64,000 nucleotides of DNA from Microbacterium proteolyticum (GTDB taxonomy: Bacteria > Actinomycetota > Actinomycetes > Actinomycetales > Microbacteriaceae): assembly GCF_029639405.1 (NCBI RefSeq), contig NZ_CP121274.1:2356001-2420000 (forward strand). The letters run 5' to 3'. Below are positions 8,626-17,278 of the stretch, in pieces. How positions within the stretch are numbered: the first letter of the stretch is position 1; each line of letters starts with the position of its first letter. A program made the position numbers and the translations under genes. The notes under the pieces were generated by a model. It saw only the letters and a program-made list of their open reading frames with translations. It searched no databases and was not told where the DNA came from.

Positions 8626-9525
8626 ATGGCTTCGGTGCAGTTCGGTCAGTACGCGCCCGCGCGGCGCGTGATCCTCCACCTCAGTGACACCCACCTGCTC
8701 GCGGGTGATCGGCTGCTGGGCGGGCGGTACGACACCGCCGCGCAGCTCCGCCGCACGCTCGCGGCCGCCGAGGCGACGGGTGTGCGACCGGATGCCGTGG
8801 TGTTCACGGGCGATCTGACCGACCTCGGCGAACCCGAGGCGTACCGTGCGCTGCGGGCGGAGGTCGAGCCGTGGGCGCAACGTCTGGGAGCCCCCGTCGT
8901 GTGGGTCGCGGGCAACCACGACGAGCGCGGGGCGCTGCGCGCCGGCCTGCTCGACGCCGACGCGACGGACGCGCCCGTGACGGGGGTCTGGGACCTGGAT
9001 GGTCTGCGGCTGATCGCGCTGGATTCCACGGTTCCGGGCTGGCATCACGGCGACCTCGACGCCGGGCAGCTGGACTGGCTGCGGGCCGAACTCGCCGAGC
9101 CGGCGCCGCTGGGCACCATCCTGGCGCTGCACCATCCGCCGCTGCCGACGCACATCCCGTTCTTCGACATCCTCGAGCTCCGCGACCAGCCGGGTCTGGC
9201 GTCGGCGATCGCCGGCAGCGACGTCCGTGCGATCCTCGCCGGCCACCTCCACTACTCCACGTCCGGCACCTTCGCCGGGGTTCCGGTGAGCGTCTCCGCG
9301 GCCTCGTGCTACACGATGGACCTCGCCGCCCCCGCCGACGAGGTGAACGGAATGGATGCCGGGCAGTCCTTCCACCTCGTCCACGTGTGGGACGACACGA
9401 TCACCCACGCGGTGGTGCCCGTCGTCGACGCCGAACCGGCGGGCTACTTCACGCCGGAGTGGGTCGCCCGAATGGCTGAGCTCACGCCCGAGGAGCGGCT
9501 CGAGGCCTTCTCGCGCAAGCGCTGA
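8626..9525 (+). CDS. cpdA: CpdA-like 3',5'-cyclic-nucleotide phosphodiesterase
   Basis: Calcineurin-like metallophosphoesterase of 299 aa. Metal-binding motifs are in the expected order: LHLSDTHLL (D-x-H) near residue 20, VVFTGDLTD (GD) near 64, VAGNHDER (GNH[DE]) near 98, a His in ALHHPPLP near 168 and the final AGHLH near 206. In this class III family the usual substrate is cAMP or another phosphodiester; specificity cannot be read from sequence. TAGGCT at 8614-8619, exactly six bases before the ATG, predicts a leaderless transcript. It is separate from the preceding pit pair and from aspA. Confidence 0.88.
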   Translation: MASVQFGQYAPARRVILHLSDTHLLAGDRLLGGRYDTAAQLRRTLAAAEATGVRPDAVVFTGDLTDLGEPEAYRALRAEVEPWAQRLGAPVVWVAGNHDERGALRAGLLDADATDAPVTGVWDLDGLRLIALDSTVPGWHHGDLDAGQLDWLRAELAEPAPLGTILALHHPPLPTHIPFFDILELRDQPGLASAIAGSDVRAILAGHLHYSTSGTFAGVPVSVSAASCYTMDLAAPADEVNGMDAGQSFHLVHVWDDTITHAVVPVVDAEPAGYFTPEWVARMAELTPEERLEAFSRKR

Positions 9526-9662
9526 CCCGGCGCGCCCGGTCGCTGTACGCGGGGGAGTGCGCGGCTCCGGCGACAGGCCGTGGCGTCCAGCGACTCCGTC
9601 GGTCGCGGTGGTTAGGCTCGGGGGATCCCTGACCGCCGTGACGACCCACGAGGACATCCCCC

Positions 9663-11126
9663 ATGGCTTTGGACGCAATGACGCGCACCCGTATCGAGAC
9701 CGACTCGCTCGGCTCCCTCGAGATCCCCGCCGATGCCTACTGGGGCATCCACACCGCACGGGCTCTGGAGAACTTCCCCATCGCCAAGCGACCGATCTCC
9801 GTCTACCCCGACCTCGTGCGGGCCCTCGCGATGGTCAAGCAGGCCTCCGCGCGCGCGAACCGGCAGATCGGCGTGCTCGACCCGGCCAAGGCCGACCTCA
9901 TCGACCGCGCCGCGCAGCGCGTGATCGACGGGGAGTTCCACGACGAGTTCGCCGTGGGGGTCATCCAGGGCGGCGCAGGCACCTCGACGAACATGAACGC
10001 CAACGAGGTGATCACCAACATCGCCCTCGAGATGGCCGGGCGCGAGAAGGGCGACTACGCGTTCCTCTCGCCGATCGACGACACCAATCGGAGCCAGTCG
10101 ACGAACGACGTCTACCCGACGGCGGTGAAGATCGGTCTGTCGCTGACGCTGCGGAGTCTGCTCGAGGAGCTCGGGCTCCTGCGGCAGTCGTTCCTGTCGA
10201 AGGCCGAGGAGTTCCACGACGTCCTGAAGGTCGGTCGCACGCAGCTGCAGGATGCCGTGCCGATGACTCTCGGGCAGGAGTTCCACGGCTTCGCGACGAC
10301 CCTGGGCGAGGACTACAACCGTCTGCAGGAGAACGCCTACCTCATGTTCGAGATCAACATGGGGGCCACCGCCATCGGCACGGGGATCACCGCGCACCCG
10401 GACTACGGTCCCTCGGTGCTGCGTCACCTGCGCGAGATCACGGGACTCGACCTCGAGACCGCGACCGACCTGGTGGAGTCGACGAGCGACACCGGTGCGT
10501 TCATGTCGTTCTCGGCATCCCTCAAGCGCAACGCGATCAAGCTCTCGAAGATCTGCAACGACCTGCGCCTGCTCTCCAGTGGACCGCAGGCCGGTCTGGG
10601 TGAGATCAACCTGCCGGCGCGCCAGGCGGGCTCGAGCATCATGCCCGGCAAGGTGAACCCGGTGATCCCCGAGGTGGTCAACCAGGTCGCGTTCTCGGTC
10701 GTCGGGGCCGACATGACGGTCACCATGGCCGTCGAGGGCGGTCAGCTTCAGCTCAACGCCTTCGAGCCGGTGATCGCGCACTCGATCTTCCAGTCGATCA
10801 CGTGGATGCGACAGGCGATGTGGACCCTGCGGGTGAACTGCGTCGAGGGGATCACCGCGAACCGCGAGCGCCTGGGCGCGATGGTCGGTTCGTCGGTCGG
10901 TGTCGTCACGGCCCTGACGCCCTTCATCGGCTACGCGGCGGCCGCGGCGCTCGCCAAGACCGCGCTCCTCACGCATCGCAACGTCGCCGACCTCGTCGTC
11001 GAGGCGGGGCTCATGACGCGCGACGAGGTCATGAAGCAGATCTCGCCCGCGCGGCTGTCGGGTCTGCAGGCCGTCACGGCGGCGATCCCCGTTGTCCGCG
11101 CCGCGGACAGCGTCGTCGAGGAGTGA
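9663..11126 (+). CDS. aspA: Aspartate ammonia-lyase (aspartase)
   Basis: Deaminates L-aspartate to fumarate and ammonia. The 487-aa protein belongs to the class II fumarase/aspartase superfamily. The signature loop GSSIMPGKVNPVIPEVVNQ near residue 320 supplies the catalytic Ser, and GGAGTSTNMNANEV near residue 103 and TNDVYPTA near 145 form the substrate site. The VIPEVVNQVAF continuation and TMAVEGGQLQLNAFEP favour aspartase over fumarase (fumarases usually have PTQCE in that loop). TAGGCT at 9613-9618 puts the transcript start about 40 bases upstream, so unlike many neighbours it has a leader, with GAGGA before the ATG. Confidence 0.92.
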   Translation: MALDAMTRTRIETDSLGSLEIPADAYWGIHTARALENFPIAKRPISVYPDLVRALAMVKQASARANRQIGVLDPAKADLIDRAAQRVIDGEFHDEFAVGVIQGGAGTSTNMNANEVITNIALEMAGREKGDYAFLSPIDDTNRSQSTNDVYPTAVKIGLSLTLRSLLEELGLLRQSFLSKAEEFHDVLKVGRTQLQDAVPMTLGQEFHGFATTLGEDYNRLQENAYLMFEINMGATAIGTGITAHPDYGPSVLRHLREITGLDLETATDLVESTSDTGAFMSFSASLKRNAIKLSKICNDLRLLSSGPQAGLGEINLPARQAGSSIMPGKVNPVIPEVVNQVAFSVVGADMTVTMAVEGGQLQLNAFEPVIAHSIFQSITWMRQAMWTLRVNCVEGITANRERLGAMVGSSVGVVTALTPFIGYAAAAALAKTALLTHRNVADLVVEAGLMTRDEVMKQISPARLSGLQAVTAAIPVVRAADSVVEE

Positions 11127-11140
11127 CCCGCACCTGACTC

Positions 11141-11167
11141 GGGCGGCGACCCGACGCGGCGCCGCCC
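11141..11167. terminator. Hairpin between convergent aspA and FAH-family genes
   Basis: GGGCGGCG pairs with CGCCGCCC over 8 bp with an 11-base loop, placed between two convergent stop codons; it could serve both strands. Confidence 0.45.
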
Positions 11168-11177
11168 CGCCGCGGCC

Positions 11178-12044
11178 TCAGTCCAGGATGCGGCAGTGGG
11201 TCGTGAGCTCGCCGATGCCGTCGATGCCGACGGTGACCGTCGACCGGTCGCGGAGGAAGATCTGCGGATCGCGGGAGTATCCCGCACCGCCGGGGCTGCC
11301 GGTGGAGATCAGCGTGCCCGGCAGCAGGGTCGCCGACTCCGAGAGCTTGTGGATGAGCGTCGCCACGGATCGCACCATCTGCCCGGTGGAGGCGTCCTGC
11401 ACGGTGTGGCCGTCGACGACGGTCCAGATGTGGAGGTCCTGCGGGTCGGGGATCTCGTCGGCGGTGACGACGAACGGACCCGTGGGGGTGAAGCCGTCGA
11501 AGGATTTGCAGCGCGACCACTGCGCTTCCGAGAACTGGATGTTGCGCGCGGTGATGTCGTTGACGACGGTGTAGCCCCACACGTGGTCGAGGGCGTCGGC
11601 CTCCGGGATGTCGCGGCCGGGGCGCCCGATGATCACGCCGAGTTCGGACTCGTAGTCCACGGCCTCGCTGAGGGAACGCGGCCACGAGGTCGTCTCGTGG
11701 TGCGCCGTGAGGGAGTTCGGCCACAGAACGAAGACGGTGGGGCCGGCATCGGTCTTCAGTCCCAGCTCGCCCGAGTGCGCGGCGTAGTTGAGGCCGACGG
11801 CGAGGATGGTCGGGGGAGCCAGGACCGCCGAAGCAAATCGGACCCCGTCGAGCGGATGCCGCGGCGCCGCCGCCGCAGCCTCGCGGACACGGCCCAACAG
11901 GTCGTCGCCGCCGGCGATGAGCTGTTCGAGGGTCGCGGGAGCGCCGGCGAAGAATTCATCGACGAACGCGAACTCCTCGCCGTGGACGCTGATGAGGCGA
12001 GGGGCATCGGCCGCCTCCGGGGAACGGACGTGGGCGAAACGCAT
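11178..12044 (-). CDS. Fumarylacetoacetate hydrolase (FAH) family protein
   Basis: The 288-aa protein has the FAH catalytic fold used by fumarylpyruvate, acylpyruvate and homoprotocatechuate-pathway hydrolases/isomerases. The metal site is visible as DYESELGVIIGRPGRD (E-x-E) near residue 140 followed by GYTVVNDITARN (D) near 165, and the Lys in RCKSFDGFTPTGP near 186. GLNYAAHSGELG near residue 85 is the family N-terminal motif. The natural substrate cannot be told. TAGCGT at 12051-12056 on the minus strand, six bases before the ATG, predicts a leaderless transcript. No aromatic-degradation genes are adjacent. Confidence 0.88.
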   Translation of the reverse strand: MRFAHVRSPEAADAPRLISVHGEEFAFVDEFFAGAPATLEQLIAGGDDLLGRVREAAAAAPRHPLDGVRFASAVLAPPTILAVGLNYAAHSGELGLKTDAGPTVFVLWPNSLTAHHETTSWPRSLSEAVDYESELGVIIGRPGRDIPEADALDHVWGYTVVNDITARNIQFSEAQWSRCKSFDGFTPTGPFVVTADEIPDPQDLHIWTVVDGHTVQDASTGQMVRSVATLIHKLSESATLLPGTLISTGSPGGAGYSRDPQIFLRDRSTVTVGIDGIGELTTHCRILD

Positions 12045-12137
12045 GCCTCCACGCTACCGGGCCGCTCGGCGCGAGAAGCCGTCCGCCGACCCCGCAACCG
12101 GCCCGAGCGCCCGGGAGAGCGCCCCTAGGCTGTGCGC

Positions 12138-13304
12138 ATGAGCTACCCCTCGCCGCTGTGGCAGCCCGGTCCGGGCGAGCCCGCCCGCATCTCCGACGCC
12201 CCGCCCTCCGCCGCCCCGGCCGCGGCGGTCCCCGCGCGTCCGCGGCGGGACGGGGTGCTCCTCTGGGTCGTCGCGGCGCTGCTGGTGCCCGTGCTCGGGC
12301 TGCTCGTGCTGTATTTCCTGCGGTTCCTCGGGCCCGCGGCATCCATCGTCGGGATGGTCCTGGCGGTCGTGCCGTTCGTGATCGTCTGGTTCGCCGTGCG
12401 TCTCATCGACCGCTGGGAGCCGGAGCCGCGCCGGCTCCTGGCCTTCGCCGTCGCGTGGGGGGCGATCGCCTCTGTCGCGATCGCCCTCGGCGTGGACGCA
12501 CTCCTGGCGTTCCTCACGGGAGGCCTGGGTGACGTGTTCAGCTCGGTCGTCCAGGCCCCGATCGTCGAGGAGGTCGCGAAGGGTCTGGGGCTGCTGCTGC
12601 TGTACGTCGGCGCGCGCCGGTGGTTCGACGGGCCGGTGGACGGCATCGTCTACGGCGCGCTCATCGGCGCGGGCTTCGCGTTCACCGAGAACGTGCAGTA
12701 CTTCGCGGTGAGCTTCATCGAGGGCGGTGCCGTCCAGGTCAGCGGGGTGTTCTTCCTGCGGGCCGTCCTCTCGCCGTTCGCGCACGTCATGTTCACCAGC
12801 CTCACCGGTTTCGCGTTCGGGCTGGCCGCCCGGCGGTCGCTGGGAACCGGGGCCGCGTTCCGCTACGCCCTGCCGGGGCTCGCGGGCGCGATCGTGCTCC
12901 ACGCGCTGTGGAACGGCTCCGCGACCTTCTTCAACTTCTTCGAGCTGTACGCGACGCTGCAGGTGCCGCTCTTCGTGCTGTTCGTGCTCGGCATCCTGGC
13001 GCTCCGCCGGGAGGAGGCGCGGCTGACCCGGGCGCGACTGGGCGAGTACGCCGCCGCCGGGTGGTTCACCGCGCAGGAGGTCGACATGCTGGCCACCGGC
13101 GCCGGACGCCGTTCGTCGGTGGCGTGGGCGCGCGGGCTGCCGGGCGACCGTTCCGCCGTCATGAAGACCTTCATCCGGGATGCCACGGCGCTCGCCGCAG
13201 CGCGCCAGCGCGCGCTCTCCGGACGCGACGCCACCGCGGCGGGGCAGGAGCGCGCGCTGCTGCAGCGCACCACCGCCGCGCGCGCGGCGTTGCTGGCGCC
13301 GTGA
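12138..13304 (+). CDS. PrsW-family intramembrane metalloprotease
   Basis: Multi-spanning membrane protein of 388 aa after a Pro/Ala-rich cytoplasmic N terminus of about 40 residues. The family glutamates are in APIVEEVAKGLGLLLL near residue 140, and the later motifs IGAGFAFTENVQYF and SPFAHVMFTSLTGF and a final HALWNG provide the histidines expected at the metal site. PrsW proteins cut membrane-anchored anti-sigma factors or related substrates; the target here is unknown. I prefer the ATG at 12138 to the GTG at 12132 because TAGGCT at 12126-12131 lies exactly six bases ahead, the leaderless spacing seen in neighbouring genes. Confidence 0.88.
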   Translation: MSYPSPLWQPGPGEPARISDAPPSAAPAAAVPARPRRDGVLLWVVAALLVPVLGLLVLYFLRFLGPAASIVGMVLAVVPFVIVWFAVRLIDRWEPEPRRLLAFAVAWGAIASVAIALGVDALLAFLTGGLGDVFSSVVQAPIVEEVAKGLGLLLLYVGARRWFDGPVDGIVYGALIGAGFAFTENVQYFAVSFIEGGAVQVSGVFFLRAVLSPFAHVMFTSLTGFAFGLAARRSLGTGAAFRYALPGLAGAIVLHALWNGSATFFNFFELYATLQVPLFVLFVLGILALRREEARLTRARLGEYAAAGWFTAQEVDMLATGAGRRSSVAWARGLPGDRSAVMKTFIRDATALAAARQRALSGRDATAAGQERALLQRTTAARAALLAP

Positions 13305-13355
13305 CCCAGGGTCTTGACAGCCGGAGGGCACCGGGAGCACCATCGATGTAGGCCA

Positions 13356-13406
13356 ACTCAGCGCCCGGGAGACACGCAGGCATCGCCGCGGCACCGGGCG
13401 CTGAGT
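13356..13406. terminator. Inverted repeat after the PrsW gene
   Basis: ACTCAGCGCCCGG at 13356-13368 pairs perfectly over 13 bp with 13394-13406, leaving a 25-base loop. It lies about 50 bases after the PrsW stop and about 50 before the FKBP start, so it could be a terminator or a leader structure. Confidence 0.45.
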
Positions 13407-13453
13407 CTTGTCCAGGGGGTTCGCGACGGCGTCCCGCGTGCTTGGATGGACTC

Positions 13454-13819
13454 ATGACTGATCGCACCAAGCCGGAGTTCGACGCTCCCACCGGTCCCGC
13501 CCCCTCCGACCTCGTCATCCGCGACATCATCGTCGGCGACGGCGACGAGGCGAAGCCCGGCGACACCGTCACCGTGCACTACGCCGGTGTCGAATACGAA
13601 TCGGGCGAGGAGTTCGACTCCTCGTGGGGACGCGGCGAGAGCATCCAGTTCCCCCTCCGCGGACTGATCCAGGGCTGGCAGGACGGCATCCCGGGCATGA
13701 AGGTCGGCGGACGCCGCGAGCTCGTGATCCCGCCGCACCTGGCCTACGGTCCCGCCGGTGGCCACTTCCTCGGCGGCAAGACCCTGATCTTCATCATCGA
13801 CCTGCTCAAGGTCGGCTGA
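13454..13819 (+). CDS. FKBP-type peptidyl-prolyl cis-trans isomerase
   Basis: Cytosolic 121-aa single-domain FKBP. Core motifs are GDTVTVHYAGVEY, EEFDSSWGRGESIQFPL, GLIQGWQDGIPGMKVGGRRE and PPHLAYGPAG, which form the rotamase pocket (F, W, Y and I positions present). It catalyses prolyl isomerisation in protein folding. The ATG at 13454 is chosen over the TTG at 13442 because the conserved domain does not need the extra four residues. A weak TTGGAT hexamer sits six bases ahead. A U-tract terminator follows. Confidence 0.93.
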   Translation: MTDRTKPEFDAPTGPAPSDLVIRDIIVGDGDEAKPGDTVTVHYAGVEYESGEEFDSSWGRGESIQFPLRGLIQGWQDGIPGMKVGGRRELVIPPHLAYGPAGGHFLGGKTLIFIIDLLKVG

Positions 13820-13841
13820 TCCGGCATTTTCATCGCCTGTT

Positions 13842-13884
13842 CACGAACCCGAGGGAGCCGCGGCCCCCTCGGGTTCGTGTTTTT
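13842..13884 (+). terminator. Rho-independent terminator after the FKBP gene
   Basis: Perfect 14-bp stem (CACGAACCCGAGGG with its complement) followed at once by TTTTT. This is the only terminator in the window with a clear U tract. Confidence 0.92.
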
Positions 13885-13913
13885 CCACGATCGTGGAATA
13901 CATTCGTATGAAT
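13883..13913. promoter_or_regulatory. Palindromic operator region upstream of yceI
   Basis: A perfect 16-bp palindrome TTCCACGATCGTGGAA at 13883-13898 is followed directly by TACATTCGTATGAAT at 13899-13913, whose core ATTC-GTAT-GAAT is also a dyad. The second element matches the site upstream of the flavin monooxygenase gene (22810-22824) at 11 of 15 positions. A MarR- or TetR-type repressor site is inferred. Confidence 0.5.
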
Positions 13914-13968
13914 GAGAGTTGGACATCGGCAGGACGCCGAACCGGCTCCCCAGACCTCAAGGAGTGAC

Positions 13969-14529
13969 ATGACCGACACGACCACGCTCGAGATCCCCGG
14001 CTACAAGGCGGGCACCTGGGTGCTCGACCCCTCGCACAGCGAGGTGACCTTCACGGTTCGCCACATGATGATCTCGAAGGTCCGCGGCACCTTCGGCATG
14101 AAGAGCGCCACCCTCGTCGCCCCCGAGAACCCGCTCGAGGCCACGGTCGAGGCGTCCGTCGACGTCACCTCGGTCGACACCAAGGACGAGGGCCGCGACC
14201 AGCACCTGCGCTCCGCCGAGTTCTTCGACACCGAGACGTACCCGACCATGGACTTCCGCTCCACCGGCGCCCGCGTCGAGAACGGCGACTTCCTCGTCGA
14301 CGGCGAGCTCACCATCCGCGGCGTCAGCAAGCCCGCCACCTTCGCCATCGACTTCGGCGGCTTCGGCACCGACCCGTGGGGCAATTACAAGGCCGGCGCC
14401 ACCGCCAAGACCGTCATCAACCGCGAGGACTACGGCCTCACCTGGAACGCCGCGCTCGAGACCGGCGGCGTGCTCGTCGGCAAGGACGTCACCATCGAGC
14501 TCGACCTGCAGTTCGCCCTCCAGGCCTGA
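13969..14529 (+). CDS. YceI family protein
   Basis: The 186-aa protein is a YceI-type lipocalin-like beta-barrel, a family that binds isoprenoid or other amphiphilic ligands. Family blocks are GTWVLDPSHSEVTFTVRHMM near the N terminus, KVRGTFGMKSATL, DEGRDQHLRSAEFFDTETYP and the C-terminal NREDYGLTWNAALETGG. No signal peptide is present, so it is cytosolic, unlike E. coli YceI. The ATG at 13969 is preceded by AAGGAG five bases upstream. The unusually AT-rich, dyad-containing upstream region (13883-13913) suggests inducible control. It may be a stress or redox-linked gene, as YceI often is in actinobacteria (inference). Confidence 0.9.
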   Translation: MTDTTTLEIPGYKAGTWVLDPSHSEVTFTVRHMMISKVRGTFGMKSATLVAPENPLEATVEASVDVTSVDTKDEGRDQHLRSAEFFDTETYPTMDFRSTGARVENGDFLVDGELTIRGVSKPATFAIDFGGFGTDPWGNYKAGATAKTVINREDYGLTWNAALETGGVLVGKDVTIELDLQFALQA

Positions 14530-14544
14530 TCGCTCGACCCCCGC

Positions 14545-14576
14545 GAGGCCCCGGACGCCACGGCATCCGGGGCCTC
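14545..14576. terminator. Hairpin between convergent yceI and EamA genes
   Basis: GAGGCCCCGGA pairs with TCCGGGGCCTC over 11 bp; it lies between two convergent stop codons and could act for both. Confidence 0.7.
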
Positions 14577-14598
14577 CGTCGTGCCCGGACGGCGGGGA

Positions 14599-15516
14599 TC
14601 AGGCGGCGGCGCGGCGGCGGAGCCGCACACGGTCCTGGACCAGCAGGATGCCGAGGAACACGATGAGCGCGCCCGCGGGTTCGTTCCACGTGATCTTCTC
14701 GCCGAGCACGACGATGCCCAGCGCGACGCCGACCACCGGGGTGATGTAGGTCACGGTGGATGCGCGGGTCGGTCCCCACGCGCGCAGCGTGTTCTGGTTC
14801 CAGACATAGGCCAGGCCCGTGCCGAGGACGCCGAGCGCGACGATGCTCGCGACGACGGCGGGCGTGAGGCGCATCGGCTCGGCGAGGATCAGCGGCGACA
14901 GCAGCAGCATGAGCAGCGCCGCCGGGCCGATGTAGCCGAACGCGAAGGCGATGCCCGTGAGTCCGGCGTTCGAGAGGAACCGGCGCATGTAGGCGAGGCT
15001 GAACCCGTAGCAGGCGGTGGCGCCGAGGAGCGCCACCTGAGCGACCGTGCTGCCACCGAGGTCGGTGAGGGCGCCCGGCGCGATGATGACGACGACCCCC
15101 AGGATGCCGAGGGCGATCCCCGCGAGCTGGCCCGCCCGCAGTCGTTCGACCCGGAACACCGCCCACGCCATCACGGCCGTCATGATCGGGGTCGTGGCGT
15201 TGAAGATGCTCGCGAGCCCCGACGACACGTGCTGTTCCGCCCACGCGAAGAGCAGGAACGGCACCACGCAGAACGTCACGCCGAGGACGCACAGGTGCGC
15301 CCAGATCCGGGGGCTCCGCGGCATCCGTTCCCGTCGGATCGCGACCACCGCGGCCAGGGCGAGCGCACCGAAGAGCAAGCGCCCACCGGCGACCTGCGCG
15401 GGCGTCATGCCGGTGAGGGCGACCGCGATGAACAGGAAGCTCGACCCCCAGACAATGCCGGTCAGGACGAACTGCACCGTGACCGAGACGGGGGAGGGGG
15501 AAGGAGCGGATGCCAC
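14599..15516 (-). CDS. EamA-family (DMT superfamily) transporter
   Basis: Integral membrane protein of 305 aa with about ten helices in two EamA repeats, as in small-molecule exporters of the drug/metabolite transporter superfamily. The first repeat includes GIVWGSSFLFIAVAL, the second ATACYGFSLAYMRRFL and GLAYVWNQNTL. The substrate is not evident. The GTG at 15516 is preferred to the ATG at 15546 because TAGTGT at 15524-15529 on the minus strand lies seven bases before it, and an upstream start would overlap the promoter. The gene is convergent with yceI and reads alone. Confidence 0.87.
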   Translation of the reverse strand: MASAPSPSPVSVTVQFVLTGIVWGSSFLFIAVALTGMTPAQVAGGRLLFGALALAAVVAIRRERMPRSPRIWAHLCVLGVTFCVVPFLLFAWAEQHVSSGLASIFNATTPIMTAVMAWAVFRVERLRAGQLAGIALGILGVVVIIAPGALTDLGGSTVAQVALLGATACYGFSLAYMRRFLSNAGLTGIAFAFGYIGPAALLMLLLSPLILAEPMRLTPAVVASIVALGVLGTGLAYVWNQNTLRAWGPTRASTVTYITPVVGVALGIVVLGEKITWNEPAGALIVFLGILLVQDRVRLRRRAAA

Positions 15517-15594
15517 GTTCCCGACACTAGGTGCGGGGTCGGACATCGCGCGCGGCGTCCGACTGCGACGTCCGGAATCCGCCGGTGGTTGACG

Positions 15595-16896
15595 CTAAGG
15601 CGTCGGGTTCAGCGCGTCGTACTCGCGGAACCGCGGGGACAGGCGCACGAGCACACCGACCAGGGCGAGGATCAGGACGCCGCCGAACAGAGGCGGCACC
15701 CACAGTGCGGTGAGGGTCGCGAGAGTACCCGCGTAGAGCGCTCCGACGCGGGGGCCGCCGGCGACCACGACGATGAAGATGCCCTGGAGGCGCCCGCGCA
15801 TGGCATCCGGGACCGCCGCCTGCATCATCGTCGACCGGTAGATCGCGCTGACGTTGTCCGCGGCGCCGGAGACAGCCAGGACGATCGCCGCGAGCACGAT
15901 GAGCACGACGGCGCCGGAATCCTCGCCGGTGCCGTTCGGGCGCATCCATCCGAGGCTCGCCGCGAGAAGCACGAGACCGAACGCCCCGATCGACAGGCCG
16001 TAGACCTGGATCGCCCGCTCGATCCCGAGGCCCTGTCGCCGAACGCGCCCGACCGGCCCCGAGAACAGGCTCGACAGGAACGCGCCCGCCGCGATCGCCG
16101 CGGTCAGGATGCCGGTCGTGATGGCGCCGCCGCCGAGGAGCACCGCGCCGATGGCGGGGAACAGCGCGATCGGCTGACCGAACGTCATCGCGGTGATGTC
16201 CAGCAGATACTGCAGGCGGATGTTCGGGGCGCGGCGCAGGAATCGGGCGCCGTCGCGGAACGACTCCAGGCCCGGCCGGACGATCTCGCCCTCGGGGCGG
16301 AGGCGGGGGAGCGACCACAGGCCCAGGAACAGCGACGTCATCAGCAGGACGTCGAGGGAATACGTCCACGCGTAGCCCGCGAACGCGACGAGGACGCCCG
16401 CGAGCGCCGGGCCCGCCATCACCATGATCCCGACCGTGACGCCCTGCAGTGCGGCCGCGGCCGGCAGGAGGTCGCGGGGGAGCAGGCGCGGAGTGATCGC
16501 CGATTTCGTGGCCATGACGATCGAGTTGGCGGCCGAGTTGATCACGCTGAGGACGAAGAGGGATGCCACGTTCTCCATCCCCGTCCAGGCCAGGGCGGCC
16601 AGCAGCGCGGTGGACACGAACGTCACCGAAGCCGCGAGCAGGGCGACGGTGCGACGGTCGAAGGCATCCGCGAGCATGCCGCCGTAGAGCCCCGCGAGGA
16701 CCATCGGCACCAGGCCCGCGACGGCGATCATCGACACGGCGAACGTGCTCTGCGTGAGCTCGAACACGTGCAGCATGACGGCGACGACGGTGAGCTGCCC
16801 GCCCATGCCGGACAGGGTCGACCCGATCCACAGTCGCGCGAACGCCGGCGACGTGGTGAGCGGGCGCAGGTCGATCAGCGCACTGCCCCGGCTCAC
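15595..16896 (-). CDS. MFS transporter
   Basis: Major facilitator superfamily protein of 433 aa with twelve hydrophobic segments. The loop between helices 2 and 3 carries YGGMLADAFDRRTVAL, the family's G-x3-D-x2-R-R/K motif. It most resembles the enterobactin exporter/EntS-like (MFS_3) group by its loops, so a drug or siderophore export role is possible but unproven. The start is GTG at 16896, overlapping the stop of the DUF167 gene by GTGA, with GGAG ahead; a longer upstream frame is only Arg/Pro-rich shadow sequence. It forms a two-gene operon with DUF167. Confidence 0.88.
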   Translation of the reverse strand: MSRGSALIDLRPLTTSPAFARLWIGSTLSGMGGQLTVVAVMLHVFELTQSTFAVSMIAVAGLVPMVLAGLYGGMLADAFDRRTVALLAASVTFVSTALLAALAWTGMENVASLFVLSVINSAANSIVMATKSAITPRLLPRDLLPAAAALQGVTVGIMVMAGPALAGVLVAFAGYAWTYSLDVLLMTSLFLGLWSLPRLRPEGEIVRPGLESFRDGARFLRRAPNIRLQYLLDITAMTFGQPIALFPAIGAVLLGGGAITTGILTAAIAAGAFLSSLFSGPVGRVRRQGLGIERAIQVYGLSIGAFGLVLLAASLGWMRPNGTGEDSGAVVLIVLAAIVLAVSGAADNVSAIYRSTMMQAAVPDAMRGRLQGIFIVVVAGGPRVGALYAGTLATLTALWVPPLFGGVLILALVGVLVRLSPRFREYDALNPTP

Positions 16897-17114
16897 TCTC
16901 CGACCTCGACGCGCTTGATCCGGGCGGTGTGGCCGCGCACGATCTCGACGTCGCGCGCCGGGACGCCGAAGTGCTCGGCCAGGGCCCGCACGACGCCCGC
17001 GTTCGCCGCGCCGTCCGCGGCGCGCTCGCGCACGTGGACGAGGAGACCGTCGGGTCCGTCCTCGACGAGGGGGCCGCGCCGGCTGCCGGGCTTCACGCGG
17101 ACGGTGATCTGCAC
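16893..17114 (-). CDS. DUF167 (YggU-like) family protein
   Basis: A 73-aa protein with the DUF167 pattern: VRVKPGSRRG near the N terminus, LLVHVRERAADGAANAGVVR (the A-x2-G-x-AN core) and the C-terminal VEIVRGHTARIKRVEV. The family has a small alpha/beta fold and no firmly known function. It overlaps the start of the MFS gene by 4 bases and sits upstream of it in the same operon; it diverges from the rpsO promoter. Confidence 0.88.
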   Translation of the reverse strand: MQITVRVKPGSRRGPLVEDGPDGLLVHVRERAADGAANAGVVRALAEHFGVPARDVEIVRGHTARIKRVEVGE

Positions 17115-17183
17115 CCGTCGAGGCTACGGCACCCCGGGATGGACGGGTCCGCGGGCGAGTGGGTGGCGGCATCCGGATGCTGG

Positions 17184-17189
17184 TAGACT
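17184..17189 (+). promoter_or_regulatory. -10 element of rpsO
   Basis: TAGACT, about 90 bases ahead of the rpsO start. The predicted leader of about 83 bases is GC-rich with a GCGTCGGGCGC stretch; S15 autoregulation through such leaders is known in other bacteria. Confidence 0.5.
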
Positions 17190-17278
17190 CATGCGGTTGC
17201 CGTTCGATCGGCCGCGGATAAAGAGAGCCCACGCATCAGGCGTCGGGCGCCGCGCAACGAAGAGGAAGGGGATCACCT

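Noticed and set aside
13314..13319. TTGACA as a -35 element upstream of the FKBP gene
   Set aside because: No -10-like hexamer at 16-18 bases; the nearest candidates are about 25 bases away.
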